From NCBI GenBank assembly GCA_021527695.1, contig JAKFAO010000005.1:1302001-1366000 (forward strand): DNA of 64,000 nucleotides. The letters are read 5' to 3'. Shown piece after piece: positions 47,408-60,200 of this stretch (within the stretch, counting starts at the first letter, position 1; each line of letters begins with the position of its first letter). The translations under genes were made by a program, and so were the position numbers. Origin of the DNA: Naematelia aurantialba. Its lineage: Eukaryota > Basidiomycota > Tremellomycetes > Tremellales > Naemateliaceae. The notes under the pieces are model-generated. The model did not search any database. It had not been told where the DNA came from and saw only the letters and a list, made by a program, of their open reading frames with translations.

Positions 47408-48603
47408 CTACGAACGCCCAGCTCCGGGCACGTACCTGCCCTTCCTCTCGCGAGGAGCAAAAGCAGTGACGTTGGTGACGTTGACGGGGATGGACTCCAT
47501 GCCGAGCGACTTGAGGAGGTCCTTGGTCTCGCTGTCGATCTCGAGGGGGGTCTCCGCGGACGAAGCGAGCGCGGAGACTTCGGGAACGTACCTGTTGTTG
47601 CGTTAGTGGCGTGCAACATTGAGGCCAATGCAACTGAAACGGTCGACCCTCAGGCATTGACCATTAAGGTATATGCAGGTAGGGAAGGCGAGAGAGGAGC
47701 AAGGGGTAGTGGAAGGAATCGTGAGACGACAGAGACCACGATTGGCTCGAGGCGTGACGGCATTTATAGGGCAGAGGCAATCTACTCACTGGTCCTTCCT
47801 CTCACGCTCCTCCTCCTGCAACTTGAACGAGATACCACGGACAGGTCCCTTTTGGATTCGCTTCATGAGGTGGGTGGTGAAGCCCGCGATCTTGTTGCGG
47901 AGACGCTTCGAAGGGACGGCGGCGACCTCATCGAGGATACGCTTGTTGGTGCTGCGAGGGAGTTAGCTATGCTGACCAGACGTTGGTTCCACTATCCAAG
48001 CGGCCGGAATTCAAAGACATGTGCTTGGACGAAATATCTGAGCCGTTATGGGGAGAAGAGGACGGGACGCTCTGCGTGGTGGCCGCCAGCTTCCGACGCT
48101 CCAAAGGTGCTGACTGCCCAAGCTTTCCGACCAAGAAACACGGTCATCCTCATCTTATGCCGCCTCCATATGGCCACGCTCATCCGGTCGTCCCATCGTT
48201 GTAGCCGTCCATGCACCGTCCATCTCCTTCCCATCCTTGTATTCCGTGGTCCCCAGCGCCCGCCTCTCCTCTCCATTGATTCCCAGCTCCCAGCAACTTC
48301 CCCAGAAGATCTGACACTTACTGGAAGTCGAGGGTAAGACGAGGGTAGTACTGCTCGATGAGCACTCGCGAGGCTCGCTTGGTGGTCTTAGTCCTGACTC
48401 GACCCTGCACATCCAAACCAAGTCGTCATATACCGCACCGAGGCATCAAAGGAGTTGAAGATCGGCATGCGCAGATACGAGGTGAGGACGGCCGGCGAAA
48501 CAGTATTGCAGATATGTTGCAACGCATGAAGAGGACAAAAGGAAGTCCAGAAACAGCCTGATCAGCGCACGCTCTGGCTGTTGAGAAACGGGAGACTGAC
48601 CAT
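47408..48603 (-). CDS. RPS17: 40S ribosomal protein S17 (eS17)
   Basis: Four exons: 48603-48601, 48404-48322, 47951-47790, 47591-47408; about 143 aa. The first coding exon is the ATG alone, giving [21 protein letters not shown]. The remainder is highly conserved: [60 protein letters not shown], then YVPEVSAL and [12 protein letters not shown]. It ends [14 protein letters not shown]. It is a structural protein of the small ribosomal subunit. Introns are long for this window (196, 370 and 198 bp), as is common in ribosomal protein genes and useful for intronic RNAs; I found no clear snoRNA boxes. It is divergent from the E2 gene. Confidence 0.95.
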
Positions 48604-48950
48604 GATGAATGCTCTCCTGAGATGTCAGCTAAGGAAAGAGTCTCGTTAAGCTGCAGTCCAAATGACCGACAACGAGCACGTCGGGACAACGGGGAAACCC
48701 ATCGGGAAGAAGTGTGGCACCCAACGCTGCAAGGGAATTGTTGGGTTATCTCCGATTGGGCTTCCTAAACGCCGATTCTGTCGGAGACTTTGGAGCTTTT
48801 TTGCTTCCGCTGTTTAGCGCGATCGAGTGGAGGTGACGTCGAGACACGTCCTGATTATTTCTCTCCTTTGTGGGATGCAGCTGCTTTCCCTTCCTATCGT
48901 CCAGAACCAAGTCATACACAGTCGTAGAAGGTAGAAGTACTCGTGGCAAC
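48604..48950. promoter_or_regulatory. Bidirectional promoter RPS17/E2
   Basis: 347 bp between divergent starts. CTCTCC and TTTCTC pyrimidine stretches near 48860-48900 precede the E2 start. No definite ribosomal-protein promoter element was recognised. Confidence 0.45.
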
Positions 48951-49918
48951 ATGTCCAACGTCTCCACTAGACGGATACAGAAGGTGCGTGACCTGTTACT
49001 GAGTTCCTCTGTTTCCCGACATAAACGCCGTATGCTTCATGAATTCCCCGTTCCTCACTTACCAACTGCAAACACCTTGACACATGCAGTCGTGCTGATA
49101 CACCTATAGGAGCTTTCGGAACTGATGAATGAGCCGCTGAAGAACGTCGAGATCGTACCCGACGAGAACAACATGCAGCTCTGGACAGTCACTATCACCG
49201 GTCCCGTCAGCTCCTTCCAGCAAGCGCAAGATGTAGCTCACGTCTCAACCAGAGTGGTACTCCATACAAGGGCGGAAAATTCATCATGTCTATAGAGTTC
49301 ACGCTCGAGTTCCCCTTCAAGCCACCAGCTGTACGTGCCAGGCGCTGGACCGTTTCTCACTTTTTTCTTGCTCGCTTCCTTCCTTCTTTCCCTCTGTATT
49401 TCTCGCCACCTTTACTTCTCTCCGTTTACGCGATACATGCAGGACGAGTTGCTGACCGAGGCAAAGATCAAATTCAGGACAAAAATGTACCACCCAAACA
49501 TCGACAGTGATGGCAAGTGAGGTTCCCGGTCACACTAGCGCGACCGCTCGAGCTCATAAAAGTAGCTTGTGTCTGGGTATCCTCAAGACAGACCAGTGGA
49601 AGCCTTCGACCAAGATGAATACAGGTATGTTGTCAAGTCGTACTTGGAGCCAGCTGACGGCGGCATGTAGTGATACTGTCCATATATGACCTGATCGAAA
49701 CACCGAATCCCGATGACCCACTCGTGACCTCCATCGTCAGCTTTCCTTGTCCCTGCACGCCAAGTACGTCTTGCTGACCGACACAGGCGGATCAGTATCG
49801 AACTGATCGACCTGCATTCAACAAGAAGGCTACAGAGTATACATCCAAGGTGCGCTCTGGCTATTTGACTGACAGAACGAGGCGGTTGCTGATCATTCAT
49901 ACATAGTATGCCAAGTGA
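48951..49918 (+). CDS. Ubiquitin-conjugating enzyme E2 (UBC fold)
   Basis: Eight exons: 48951-48983, 49110-49205, 49253-49330, 49467-49516, 49566-49624, 49671-49735, 49787-49849, 49907-49918; about 151 aa, the size of a bare UBC domain. The fold is complete: RRIQKELSELMNEPL, WTVTITGPSGTPYKGGKF, FPFKPPAIKFRTKMYHPNID, catalytic Cys in NLCLGILKTDQWKPST, and PNPDDPLVTSIADQYRTDR. The HPN motif is present. Which E2 it is (Ubc1/4/14-like) cannot be fixed by eye. The last exon is only 12 nt (YAK plus stop). Confidence 0.9.
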
Positions 49919-50231
49919 GGGAATAGCGCAAAGCGTGAAGGGTCGTCCAACTGTCTCAAATGTCATCCCTTATTCATGAGTTGTACATCTGTGAACCATA
50001 CCAGCAAGACTATGTGTATCTATGAGAAACATGCATTTGCTCGCGCTCGCGACTGTTGCGCGCAGACTTGAAGGACACCCAAGTTTGGAGTTAATTACGT
50101 AAACACCGACGCGCCTGATATGTGCAAATACCAGCTAATCAACAAACCCATCTGTGTCTTTCGTCGCTGTCCATACGGCGAATCGGTCAGCTTTTTTCAC
50201 GTCGCCTATTGTGAACCAGTCGACGCACAAG
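49919..50231. other. Intergenic, nothing recognised
   Basis: 313 bp between the E2 and the borealin-like gene. An in-frame ATG at 50154 would extend the borealin-like protein by 26 residues; I preferred 50232. Confidence 0.5.
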
Positions 50232-52200
50232 ATGTCTACGAAGACACGAAGACCAGTGGCGGTCGCTACGCCGCCTCGCAAGGTGGTATCGCGGTATACT
50301 CTCGCTGAGAAGGAGTCTTTGCTGGAGAACTATGATCTCGAGGGTGTGTTTCTCGTGACATCTCTCTCTCGACACTGGATCCTCCACCGCAGCCCTTGAC
50401 TCTGCATCCTCCTCTCTCACTCTGGGTGACAATGACTGCTCTTCCTTGACTGCTACAACGTCTTCCTGGGAGACCCGTTAAGCGAGCCGTGCTAGAGAGG
50501 GCAGTGTCGGTGCTGGGTACTGATCCGTCCGTAGTGGCCGACAAGACCCGCGCGTTCCACGACCAACTCGCCATCTCCCTCCAAGCCTTCCTGCTGCGCC
50601 AAGAAACTGAAATCATGCGTCTCCCCCGCGAGCTCCGGAGCATGACGCTCGCCGACCTCGAGGCCAAGTGGGGCGGAAGCTGGGCCGGCACCGTACAGCG
50701 CATCGCACGGGAGCGGATGGAGAGGGAAGACGGGGACCGGCGGCGGGCTGAAGAAGCTGCTGCTGCTGCTGCTGCTTCCAGCAACGCAGCGACAGCGGCG
50801 GAGGACGGCGTCAAGGGGAAACGGCAAGTCCATGCTCCTGCTGCCCTCTCTCTCTGTGTCTCTCTGTTACCGCCTCGGCAGTTTGTCGGAGCCGAGCTGA
50901 CAAGTCAGGAAACGAGGGACAGGCGCGACGGTCACTCTGAGTCCCGAGCGCAAGAAGAACGGTATGTAGTCCACCGAGGATTTGGCGCACGTGCGTGGTG
51001 GATCGTACTGACAAGATGCTAGCGCGGAGAGACTCGGCCCAGGCGTCTTCAGCGTCCACATCCAAGTCTGCGAAATCCAGGAAACCCAGGACCAAGGCCG
51101 CCCAAACACCGAGCAAGGGGCCAAGCGTGAGTGTCTGTCTCTTTGCAGAGGTGGAAGGAGGAGTACAAGTAAAGCCGTGAAGGCGAGTGCTGGCGTGGCA
51201 CGAGGCGGCCGTGAATGCGGGTGGGACATTGTGGCTGAGTTGCGGCCGTGGCGTGACTGAATGCCGGCATGGAGTCGACACTGAGGCCGAGTAGACACTT
51301 CCCCAGAACCACATTTTCGCACCCTCCCTGCCTCCAGCCACACCAGGCTACGCGCGCCAAGCCCGCGCCAACGAGACGACCTTTTCCGCCAATGGCTCGC
51401 CTATCGTCCTCGTCCCCAGCAAGGCAATCTCTGCCGCCCCACAACCCCACATGACATTCCCCCCTGACCGCGCCCTCCCGCCGCTCCCTGGTACAGTCGC
51501 AGTCGCAGTCTCAGCTCGTACGCCGACTTCATCCTCCACTTCTGCCGGAACGTCGAGATTCGTATCAAGCTCTGCGTCAAACTCTGTGCCAATCTCGGCC
51601 CTAGCACCCGCCTCAGCGTCCGCGACCCCTCGGGTTCTAGCAGCGACAACGGCGATACCGCCCGCCCCGCCGTATCGTGACCATGACAATGACAATGGCA
51701 CTGGCAATGACCATGGCAATGACAATGACACTGAGACTGAGACTAATTCCGAGTCGGAGCTGGACCTGCCAGACGCAGCCGAGCTCGAGGCCAAGCTCCT
51801 CGCGCGTCAGTCCGCAGCCGCCAGCGCAACCGCGGGCTCCTCGCATCCTAGCCGTAAACCCAAACGCGCACCATCCCTCATCTTCCGCCAGCCTATCGCC
51901 CTCCCCACCTCTACCTCTGTCGCGGCGTCAGCATCCGCATCAGCATCAGCGCCAATGTCAGCCTCGGCGTCGGCGTTGACCGCTTCCGCCCCCGCGTCCA
52001 CAGACGCACTGAGCACCATCCCCCTCAGCGACGGGCGGACCATCTCGTTCAACCCCCTGCAGATGGACCCGAAAGTAATCGACGACGAGCTCGAACAGGG
52101 TGGTCTCGGCGGTGCGGAAAAGGAGCTCGTGCGCAAACTCGTAAGAGAAGAGGTCGTCCATCGTCTAGCGGGGATGATGGAGCTCTGGAAGGTCGGTTAG
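50232..52200 (+). CDS. Borealin/Nbl1-like chromosomal passenger protein
   Basis: Five exons: 50232-50345, 50483-50823, 50909-50961, 51023-51126, 51307-52200; about 501 aa. The N-terminal helical region YTLAEKESLLENYDLE, then TRAFHDQLAISLQAFLLRQE and TEIMRLPRELRSMTLADLEA, matches the Nbl1/borealin N-terminal domain that forms a three-helix bundle with survivin and INCENP. An Ala/Ser-rich disordered middle follows. The C-terminus has ISFNPLQMDPKVIDDELEQG and ELVRKLVREEVVHRLAGMME, probably the borealin C-terminal dimer region. The complex brings Aurora B to centromeres. Intron 2 looks GC-AG (CG|GCAAGT, 50824-50908), giving KRKRGTGATVTLSPERKKN. The first donor (50346, GTGTTT) is weak and less certain. 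Confidence 0.75.
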
Positions 52201-52481
52201 GTACGACGTCGCTATCCACATCCACGTCGTACCGGCCCACACCGCTGTAAGCATACGATCAGACGGACCGTGCAGCCTGGCGGTACTTGCGTCGTCATGT
52301 AATGCCTTGACGTCTGTCTTGCAACCACATACGTGGCATGTAGACTGAAATGTACTTATACGAAATACATCTATCTGCAAACCAAACAGCCCACAGCCTA
52401 AGCCACAAACACGACTCCCGGCTGCGTCGCGTCATGGACATGACACAACAAAACGGTCGTCCTCTCCATGCAAGCTCCCAA

Positions 52482-55009
52482 CTACACGTTCATCTGATTT
52501 ATCAAATTCGCGAGATGTGCGCTTTCCGCCACATAGTCTGGTGGAGCCGCTTTCCGCACCTGATACCGCACGCGAATTTGGTCCTGTGCATGTCAGTCGA
52601 GCGGCACCGTGAACAAGCGCCACCTCACATTATACTGGTCCTGCTTGGCCATCATCTGGAATGTGTAGGTTTGCCCCGTGGCTTTCTGGATCACTTTGTT
52701 GAACTCCACGTCTTGGCCGTTCTCCTAGCAACTTCGATCAGCAAAGTCAAGGAGCGTAACCCGAGGCACAGACCTTGAACGCAATCAACTCGTTGGCGGT
52801 TACACCCAGTATTTGCTCTGCCACCTCGTTGAATGCTGTGATCCAGAAGCTACCTGCATAGTCCATCACGTTCATTGACAGGATGTAACTGCGTCGTGTC
52901 AGCGCACCCGACCCGCGCTCCTATTGCCACTACTGCTACTGACCGGTGAATGGGGTTTGGCCATGACTTTTGACATTTCTCACACAACCACCCGTCTCCA
53001 TTGTCCAGCACCTTCTTGTTGCACCCGTCCGGATTGGCACATGCAGGATAGCTGAATGTCTCCTGCTTGATGAATGCAATAGTAGCCTCAATACTGAAGA
53101 AGTCCGCCTTGTCACCCATTCCGAGCTGTTCGTCCTTGGCCTGACCGATCGTCTTGAGCTCGCTAGGCTTCGCCACTGAGGAGTCGCCCTTTGAGACCAT
53201 AGAGTTGGTGTACGCCTGGAAGTTGGTACTGCGTCCATTTGCATCGTACCTGCACCATATCAGCATCAAACGAGCATAAGCACCTACCATCCGCGCAAGG
53301 CATATGCCTCGCTGATTTGTGGCTCGACCATCATGGTTGCAGAGCTAAACATAGATAGTGACCGGCCGCCAAAATCGCCAACTTTGACGCCCTTGAAGGC
53401 GATGACCGGTTCGTCATTGTGCTCAAAGTTCTCTGCTTGCTTTCCCCACAGTGTGAGCCGGACTGCTTGACCAGACTGATCGACAAGCTGAATATCCCGT
53501 TTCGCAAACTTGCAAGGTGAGCAACGTACACCATGCCCTCTGTGATGACTCACTGGCTTTTGAGTGGCCTTCGACGTGACCGATCCGAGCTCATGAACTT
53601 CCTTTACGATACCAATGACGTCTACCTTGATCAATCTTTGCGGAGAACACACATCGTCTTGAGCTCACCGCACACCTCGTCTTTCTGCAGGTTTCCCAAT
53701 TCCCCGATTGGCGTGAAGTTGTACTTGACTTGAGGAACGGACTCGTCGTCACACTGAACCTTGTTACATCTATTCCAATCCCGATGGATCGCACTCACTG
53801 GCTCGATCTCAGATTGGTTCTCGAACATGATCTCGTATTCGTTATTGACGTTGCTGAATTGCTTCTTGGCGATGTTGATCCGGGCCCGAGAGATGTAAAA
53901 GACCTTGAATGTCGTCAGTCAAAGTTTGTACTGAAGAAGATGAGATCTCACTTTGCCCTCTTGCAGCAACTCGTAGAAGTTATCGACAGCTTCGTTGAAA
54001 CCAGTAGCTCTGATCTCGCCCTTGACCATGTCAGCCCCGTTCATAGAACATAGATTTCTCCTCGCCTGTCCCTCTAGCCACCGTGGATTTCAAATGCTAT
54101 GAAAGGGGAAGAATTCGACATACCGTCTCGTCCATCAATGTGACACTAAACAGCTTGCCCTCCCCTCTTTGATTTGACCAGTGTTTGATTTCGCTCTTCT
54201 GTGTCACTCGAGCTTTGATCGTCCACCTGAAGCAGACATGAGCTTCGCCACTCCGCATCTGTACCCTTGTGACGTACTTGTTCTGATATGGCGAGAGACC
54301 CTCAATAGGATACAGAGGTCCCATATCCTTTCCAGGTTTGGACGCTGTGCGACCAGGCGGTCCAGCTTTGATTCCGGCTCGAGCCGCAGCCGCAGGCGGC
54401 GGAGGTACGGCTGCGGCTGGAGGAGCCGCTGCGGCTGGAGGAGCCGCCGCGGCGGATTGCTCGAGGTTGGCCGGGTTGCCTATCTTGTCTCCTGTCCAGC
54501 TCTGCTTCTCAAGGCCGAGGATGATGACCAGCCTGTGGCTTGGTCAGCTCCGGACGATTCATATCCGTCCCACCAGGAAGCATGACAGGCAGTTCAACGC
54601 AAAGGGCAGCAGTACAGTCAGAAGGCACGAGGAAGCTAGGGTGCCGAGAAGAGAGATAGGAAGGAGAGAAGGACGAAATGGCAGAAGGAAGCAGGAAGGA
54701 AAGCGACAGGGTGGCAAGGTCGACTCACTTCCTTCCCTGCACGGCATTGGTGACAAAGCTCGTCAACTTGATGACCACGTTCTTGGCCAAACTGCCGTCG
54801 GCCACAAAGTTGTTGAGCTGTGTAGCAAGCATCGACTGGATAAAGTACTCTCCATCCGAGAGGATGATGCGGTACCGATCCGTCCCGGATGCTGCTGGAG
54901 CGTTTATCTTCTTGACCGAGAGGACCTGGAGCACCGGCTGGACATTTTCAGGCGTGTCGGTTGACTGGAAGACTAGTTCGCAGAACCCGGCGGACAGTGG
55001 GCTAGCCAT
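52482..55009 (-). CDS. RFA1: Replication protein A large subunit
   Basis: Eleven exons: 55009-54729, 54532-54124, 54020-53952, 53903-53799, 53753-53669, 53621-53554, 53508-53288, 53249-52944, 52888-52774, 52724-52629, 52583-52482; about 618 aa, the usual RPA1 length. Features in order are: the N-terminal OB fold ([33 protein letters not shown]); an Ala/Pro linker; DBD-A ([28 protein letters not shown]); DBD-B ([20 protein letters not shown]); and DBD-C with a zinc ribbon ([11 protein letters not shown]...WLCEKC). The C-terminus ends LINQMNV. RPA coats single-stranded DNA in replication, repair and checkpoint signalling. The linker is an alanine/proline run ([18 protein letters not shown]). 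It is convergent with the borealin-like gene, 281 bp apart. Confidence 0.95.
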
Positions 55010-55275
55010 TCTCTGCTCTGTCGACTGTTGGTGAAGAATAGAAGCAGGCTGTAAAGAGAAAGCAATAGACGAGTTAGAAAGCAATGGAGCCACAGGGTGG
55101 AAAATCGAAAAGTGGAGGAGACGAAAGCGGGTTGAGTCAACTGGACAGCGCGTCGACGCGTCGTACACGGTGCATGACAATTTTGATTCCGTTATCTAGA
55201 GGTCCAAAGGTCCTACAGCTAGCTGTCTACGTGGCCCTTCGGTTCTGACTGCCCGTTGACGCTTCTCGCACCACC
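55010..55275. promoter_or_regulatory. Bidirectional promoter RFA1/NSE2 with MCB-like sites
   Basis: 266 bp between divergent start codons. The cluster GCGCGTCGACGCGTCG at 55147-55162 contains an ACGCGT MluI-box (MCB) core, the site bound by MBF-type G1/S factors in other fungi and expected upstream of RFA1. Confidence 0.5.
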
Positions 55276-56651
55276 ATGGCGATACCACCCCGGAACGCCC
55301 ATGCATCCTCATCTCGCCGCCAGCCACTGCCAGCGCAAACAGAGGAATCTGATCAAGATGAGCGACCCGCCAAACCCATCATCATGGACGGCGAGGAAGG
55401 CTGGACAAAGGCAACCTTTGTCGATCGTCCCATCCCCGCTTCACAAACTAGTATCGCTGCGGTATGTTCCATGTGCGAGCACTCCAGCTCCAGGCTATAA
55501 GCTGGTTAAATCACGTCGCTGACGGGGACAGTTGAATACTGTGCATAACCGTCTTGGGGACATGATGAACATGATCAAAGAGACTATCAATCAAGCCCGA
55601 GACGCTGCACAAGCTATTGAAGAATGCTCCCCTGACGACAGCGTAGGTGACGCTTTTGTTACTATGACGAGTCTCGTTCCACTGCAGACGTAGAACCTGA
55701 CGGATGTGTAGAAAATCCTCGACGTAGAAAGGATTGCGACAAGAGCTATTGAGCAGTACCGTATCGTGGAGATCAAGTACAAGCTGCTCGGTGAGATTAT
55801 CCAGGAGCTGCAGGCCGGGCAGGATCTCCAGGATGGGGAAGAGAGGTTTGAGAAAGCTACGCAGAGCAGGACGCAAGAGTATATGAACAAGACAGTGCGG
55901 CAGAAATGTGAGGCTTCCATCATGTGGCTGTGTGACTGGTAGATTCCCGACTCTGACGTTGGTATCAGTCAAGGAAGATGCGTTTTACGACGATTTCCGA
56001 CAGGTGGTCTGGGTGAGTCGTGCAGCTCCATCCTTGCGCTCCGTTTTCTGTCGAGTGTACAAATGCGGTGTGTGTACTGAGGCACGATGCAGGAGGTTCA
56101 GCATCCCCATAAACCGCGGCCGCCACTGTCGACATGGCTACCGAGAGAAGACGGGGACGAGTCGGACGAAGAGGAGATCGAGCTGGGTGGGACACTGCAG
56201 ACCTACCGCTGTCCTCTATCATTGTTACCATTCGAAAACGCGATGACCAGGTTAGTCTCCGTTGTCAATCGCTCCTAGTTCCTCAGTACACTACCGGTTC
56301 TGCTACCTCGACGCCCCCGCCCGTCTCGCGTTGTCGCGTCGCAAGCTGAGTTGGCCAGTACTACCTGCGGGCACTCGTTCTCTCGTGACGCCATCGAGGG
56401 CTTGATCGCAAGCACTGCCAAGTCCACTCGGGATCGGAGGAAACCCAAATGTCCTGTCACGGGGTGCAATCACGAGATCACCAGAGCAGTACTCGAGGTG
56501 CGTATTTCTGTGTGCTTGTCGGCCGTGTACGCTGACCTGGTCTCAGCCCAATCCAGAGCTGCAGGAGCGGTGCGATCGATATCTGGCCCAGCAGAAGAAG
56601 AGGGCACAACTGGAGGAGGAGGAGGCGGTGGATATCAGCCAAGACGACTAG
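55276..56651 (+). CDS. NSE2: SUMO E3 ligase Nse2/Mms21 of the SMC5/6 complex
   Basis: Seven exons: 55276-55461, 55532-55642, 55712-55907, 55969-56012, 56093-56250, 56359-56497, 56547-56651; about 312 aa. The N-terminal half is helical (LNTVHNRLGDMMNMIKETIN, ILDVERIATRAIEQYRIVEI), which docks on Smc5. The SP-RING follows: TYRCPLSLLPFENAMTSTTC, then GHSFSRDAIEGLI and KPKCPVTGCNHEITRA. The C-terminus is an acidic helix ending in DISQDD, a possible SUMO-interacting stretch. It sumoylates SMC5/6 and repair substrates. Its start lies 266 bp from RFA1's start, making a divergent pair of genome-maintenance genes. Confidence 0.9.
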
Positions 56652-57256
56652 GCTTTTGCAGATGCCCATGTCACATTGCACTGATACATAACATCGCGTA
56701 CTCGAGTAGGTTTGGCGCCCCGTATCATCAATCGAGAGCATCTCTTTAGGAACCTTGATATGCATGTATATGTCGTCTGCCGCAATGTGACTGGCCGCTT
56801 CCACCTTGTGTGCTCGACAGCGATGGCTTGCTTACGGGAGAAGAAACCCACGCCATTCGAATGCTGTCGGACTGATCCACCGACCAATCGCAGCGGTGAA
56901 CAAGTGTCGTCCCTCTTGATGCCGGTTGCCGTCTCATCGAATCGCCACGAGCCAATGCCAAAGAAAGAGTCTCTCCCCTCTGTCCTGCTCTGTCCAGCTA
57001 TACCAGCCACTGAAGCCATCCGTGACCAACTGAGAGTATATGAAGAAACCAGACAGAGCGCCCCCATTGCGTCACAGCCTGGAGGGGCCCCGGCCGTCTG
57101 GTCCCTCGTGGGACTCCCGGCTTAGTGCTTTCCAGACTCGAGTCTCTCTCTCTCTCTCTCTACTGCTTCTTGACTTTTCGCAGCTGACAGATATCCTCCC
57201 AGTCCACAGAGTCTCATTGTTACTCATGTCGTAGCTCCACTGACTAATCTTACGCC
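56652..57256. other. 605-bp gap, no gene assigned
   Basis: A plus-strand frame at 56712-57125 and a minus-strand frame at 56648-57067 overlap and neither resembles a family. A (TC)n run lies at 57143-57161. The region is probably the NVJ2-like promoter plus NSE2 3' flank. Confidence 0.4.
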
Positions 57257-60200
57257 ATGTGCGGATTCTTTTACCACCTCTATCTCTATCTGCTAGGCGC
57301 TGTCACGGGAGTGCCGCTGCTACTTGTTTTTGCTCTTGGTCAGTTGTCCTTGGCCTTCGTTGCCAAGTATCCTGCTAAACCTTGTAAGGCGTAGTTTGTC
57401 ATCTACGGAACGACCCCTATTGGCGACGATGATCCATCAAAGTCCCTCAAAAACGCCCTAAGAACCCAGTCGGAAGGCGAGGAAAGCGGTCCAGTCGAGG
57501 CTGGTGGTCCAGCACGGAGAGTCGAGGGATGGTTGGTGATTCGCGAGACATTCTACCCCCGCAAGAATGGTACCAGCTTCTTTGGGGGCTCCGGCAACAA
57601 CAAGGCGGCGAATGGCTCGAACACTGCTCTTGAAGGGGATGATGAGGACGACAGGGACATGCCTGGCGGAACCAGCACACCGGTCAACGGCTCGGCGGCA
57701 GCATCCACCAAGTCATCCGACACAAAGACCTCATCGATCAATACCGCCGCTAGTGCCTGGGGTCAGATCAAGAACTACGCGACGACGCGGTCGTCTCAAG
57801 CGCCTACCGAGCTGTTCTATGCTGTTCTGAAAGGCAAGGTGCTATACCTCTATGACGACGACAAGCAGGGGCCGGACAGCCTCAAGGGCGTTATCGGGGT
57901 CGAGAACTACAACGTTTCGATAGAGACGCCGGATGGACCTTTTGAAGGCAGGGATGGACAGATGTTTGCAAAGCGGAATGCGCTATGCTTGACGCGGGCA
58001 GCAGAGGATGGCGAGAAGCGCCTGTCTGCATTGTCCAAAGGCATGGAGAGTACGCCTGGCGGAGGACCGGGCACAACATTCGATTCAGAGGGTGCCCTGT
58101 TCTACTTATTCTCAAAGAACAACTCAAAGTGAGTATGCCTCTTCCCCCTCTTCCCCCGCCCATCTTGAGGCACCATCGAATGCTTACACTTGGCAGGATG
58201 GAAGACTTCTATCTCGCCCTCAACGCAGTCTCTGCCAGTCCGCCAACCATGGGCAATATCGTTAATCTCGCCGACATCCTTGCGCTAGTCGATGTCCTGC
58301 GTACCGAGCCAGAACCAATCCCAGCGCACTGGCTCAACGCAATGCTGTCCAGGGTGTGGTTCTCGCTCTATCAGACCAAGGCGGTTGAACAGGTAGGACT
58401 GCCCCTAGCACCAAGGACCGTATATCGCGGCTCACTCCACCACAGTTGATCATTGAGAAAATTATGAAAAAACTATCGAAGGTCAAACTCCCATCAACGC
58501 TAGAGCCAATCACCGTCCGCGAGGTCAACGTTGGCACCTTCCCACCCATGTCAGTTCTTGGAATCCATGGAACAGAGTGATGAACTGACCTGCTCAGCTT
58601 CTCGAAACCTATGCTCAAGAATCTCACCAAGGAAGGAGATGCAGAGTTCGCAGTTCATATGAATTACGCTGCACTCCCCAATCAGCCATTCCGCATCACC
58701 ATCAAGACCGCTTGGCATCCCGGTATCTCGACTCTCGACATCCATCTTGTCCTGGCCGTGGTCGTGCGCAGCATCTCTGGCGATCTCACCATCAAAATCA
58801 AGCCTCCCCCGAGCAACCGTGTCTGGTATGGATTCACATCGATGCCCAAGATCGACTATGATATCGTGCCGATCATGAACGACCGAAGAGTCACGCCGGA
58901 TGTGGTGCTGAACATGATCAAAACGCGTTTCGAGGACGTGGTGAGTAGGAAGTAGCCTTTAAATGGGAGGACTGCTAATCTCTCCAAAGATCAGAGACTC
59001 AATCGTCAAGGAGAATATGGACGATATCGCCTTTTTCGACTCATCGCCATATGCTACCCGAGGAGGGATATTCGACGATGCGCACAAGCGATATACGGCG
59101 CCTGTTGAAAATGAGTCTGACAACCCGAACGGCGACGTGGATATGACCACATCTAATGAGGATCCTTCATCTGCTACGCCTGAGATCTCAGGACTTCGTC
59201 TACGCCATCCAAACAAATCTAGAACAGTCGCTGTGCCTCCAGCCGCGGGTCTGTCTAGCAAATTAGCGGAAGAAGAGGGTTCAACGGGAAACGCTTTCCC
59301 CCGCACAGATACTGCACCGCCAGCTTTGACCAATGGACCCAATACGCACGCGAAGAAGTTGACGGCGACTCAGCTAAGGTCGTGGCTCACGTCGGCGGGC
59401 GTCTCGGGTGTTCCACACAACTCAACGGGCGAGCCTTCAAGGACGTCGTTAGATGGCTCAGGCGCGAGGTCACGAAGTGTAGAGCGGGGAAGGACAGGAT
59501 CGTTGAGTTCGCAAGTGTCTTTGGAGGCAGCACCGAAGCAACGACCTGCGTCCATGGCGGCCAGTGGAGCATCTATCGAGTCAGGATCGGAAACGCCTGT
59601 CGGAGCAGTCACTCCCACAACAGTCACGGCTACGGAGAATAGTCCTGAAGTCTCCTCCAGCGTCTTATCACTCGACAGCACGATTTCCGACACACCTGCA
59701 ATTTCGACCACTTTTGGCGGCAAGCCCAATTCGCCATCGTCCTCCAAGGTCTCGCTCATCTCTTCCATAAGGACTGGAGACAAGAAGGCTCTTGCCAGTC
59801 AGGTCAATCTCGCTCGTGATAACATGAAGAAATGGGGCGCCACCTGGGCTGCAAAACGACAACGATTCAAGGCGGAAGAAGACACGGAGCGCCCGGCCGC
59901 GTATTATCGCCCTCCCGAAGAGGATCCCATAGCCGACGCTGTTAGTGCGAGGCAGTCGATCGAACATCCCGGAACAACGCTGCAAGAGCGGCTTGCGGCG
60001 GCGACGACCAAAGTCGGAAGCGCGGCAATTCCACTACCTTCTACCCGAGAACGAGCAGGTAGCGGCGCTTCGACGTCTAGCCGGGTAAGTCTGCTCAGCG
60101 CCTCGCATAACGCTGGACATGCGGCGACCTCGCCTCCCAAGTGGACCTTGGCTGAGGCAAAACCTACCACCGAGGTCCATAATGCGGCGGCATCTGGCTC

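Noticed and set aside
47952..48321. Possible snoRNA in the 370-bp RPS17 intron
   Set aside because: No clear C/D pair or H/ACA hinge was found on the minus strand; GATGAGGATGACC is not paired with a D box.
50154..50231. Upstream ATG for the borealin-like protein
   Set aside because: The extra 26 residues are not like the family; the ATG at 50232 begins the basic segment expected before the helical domain.
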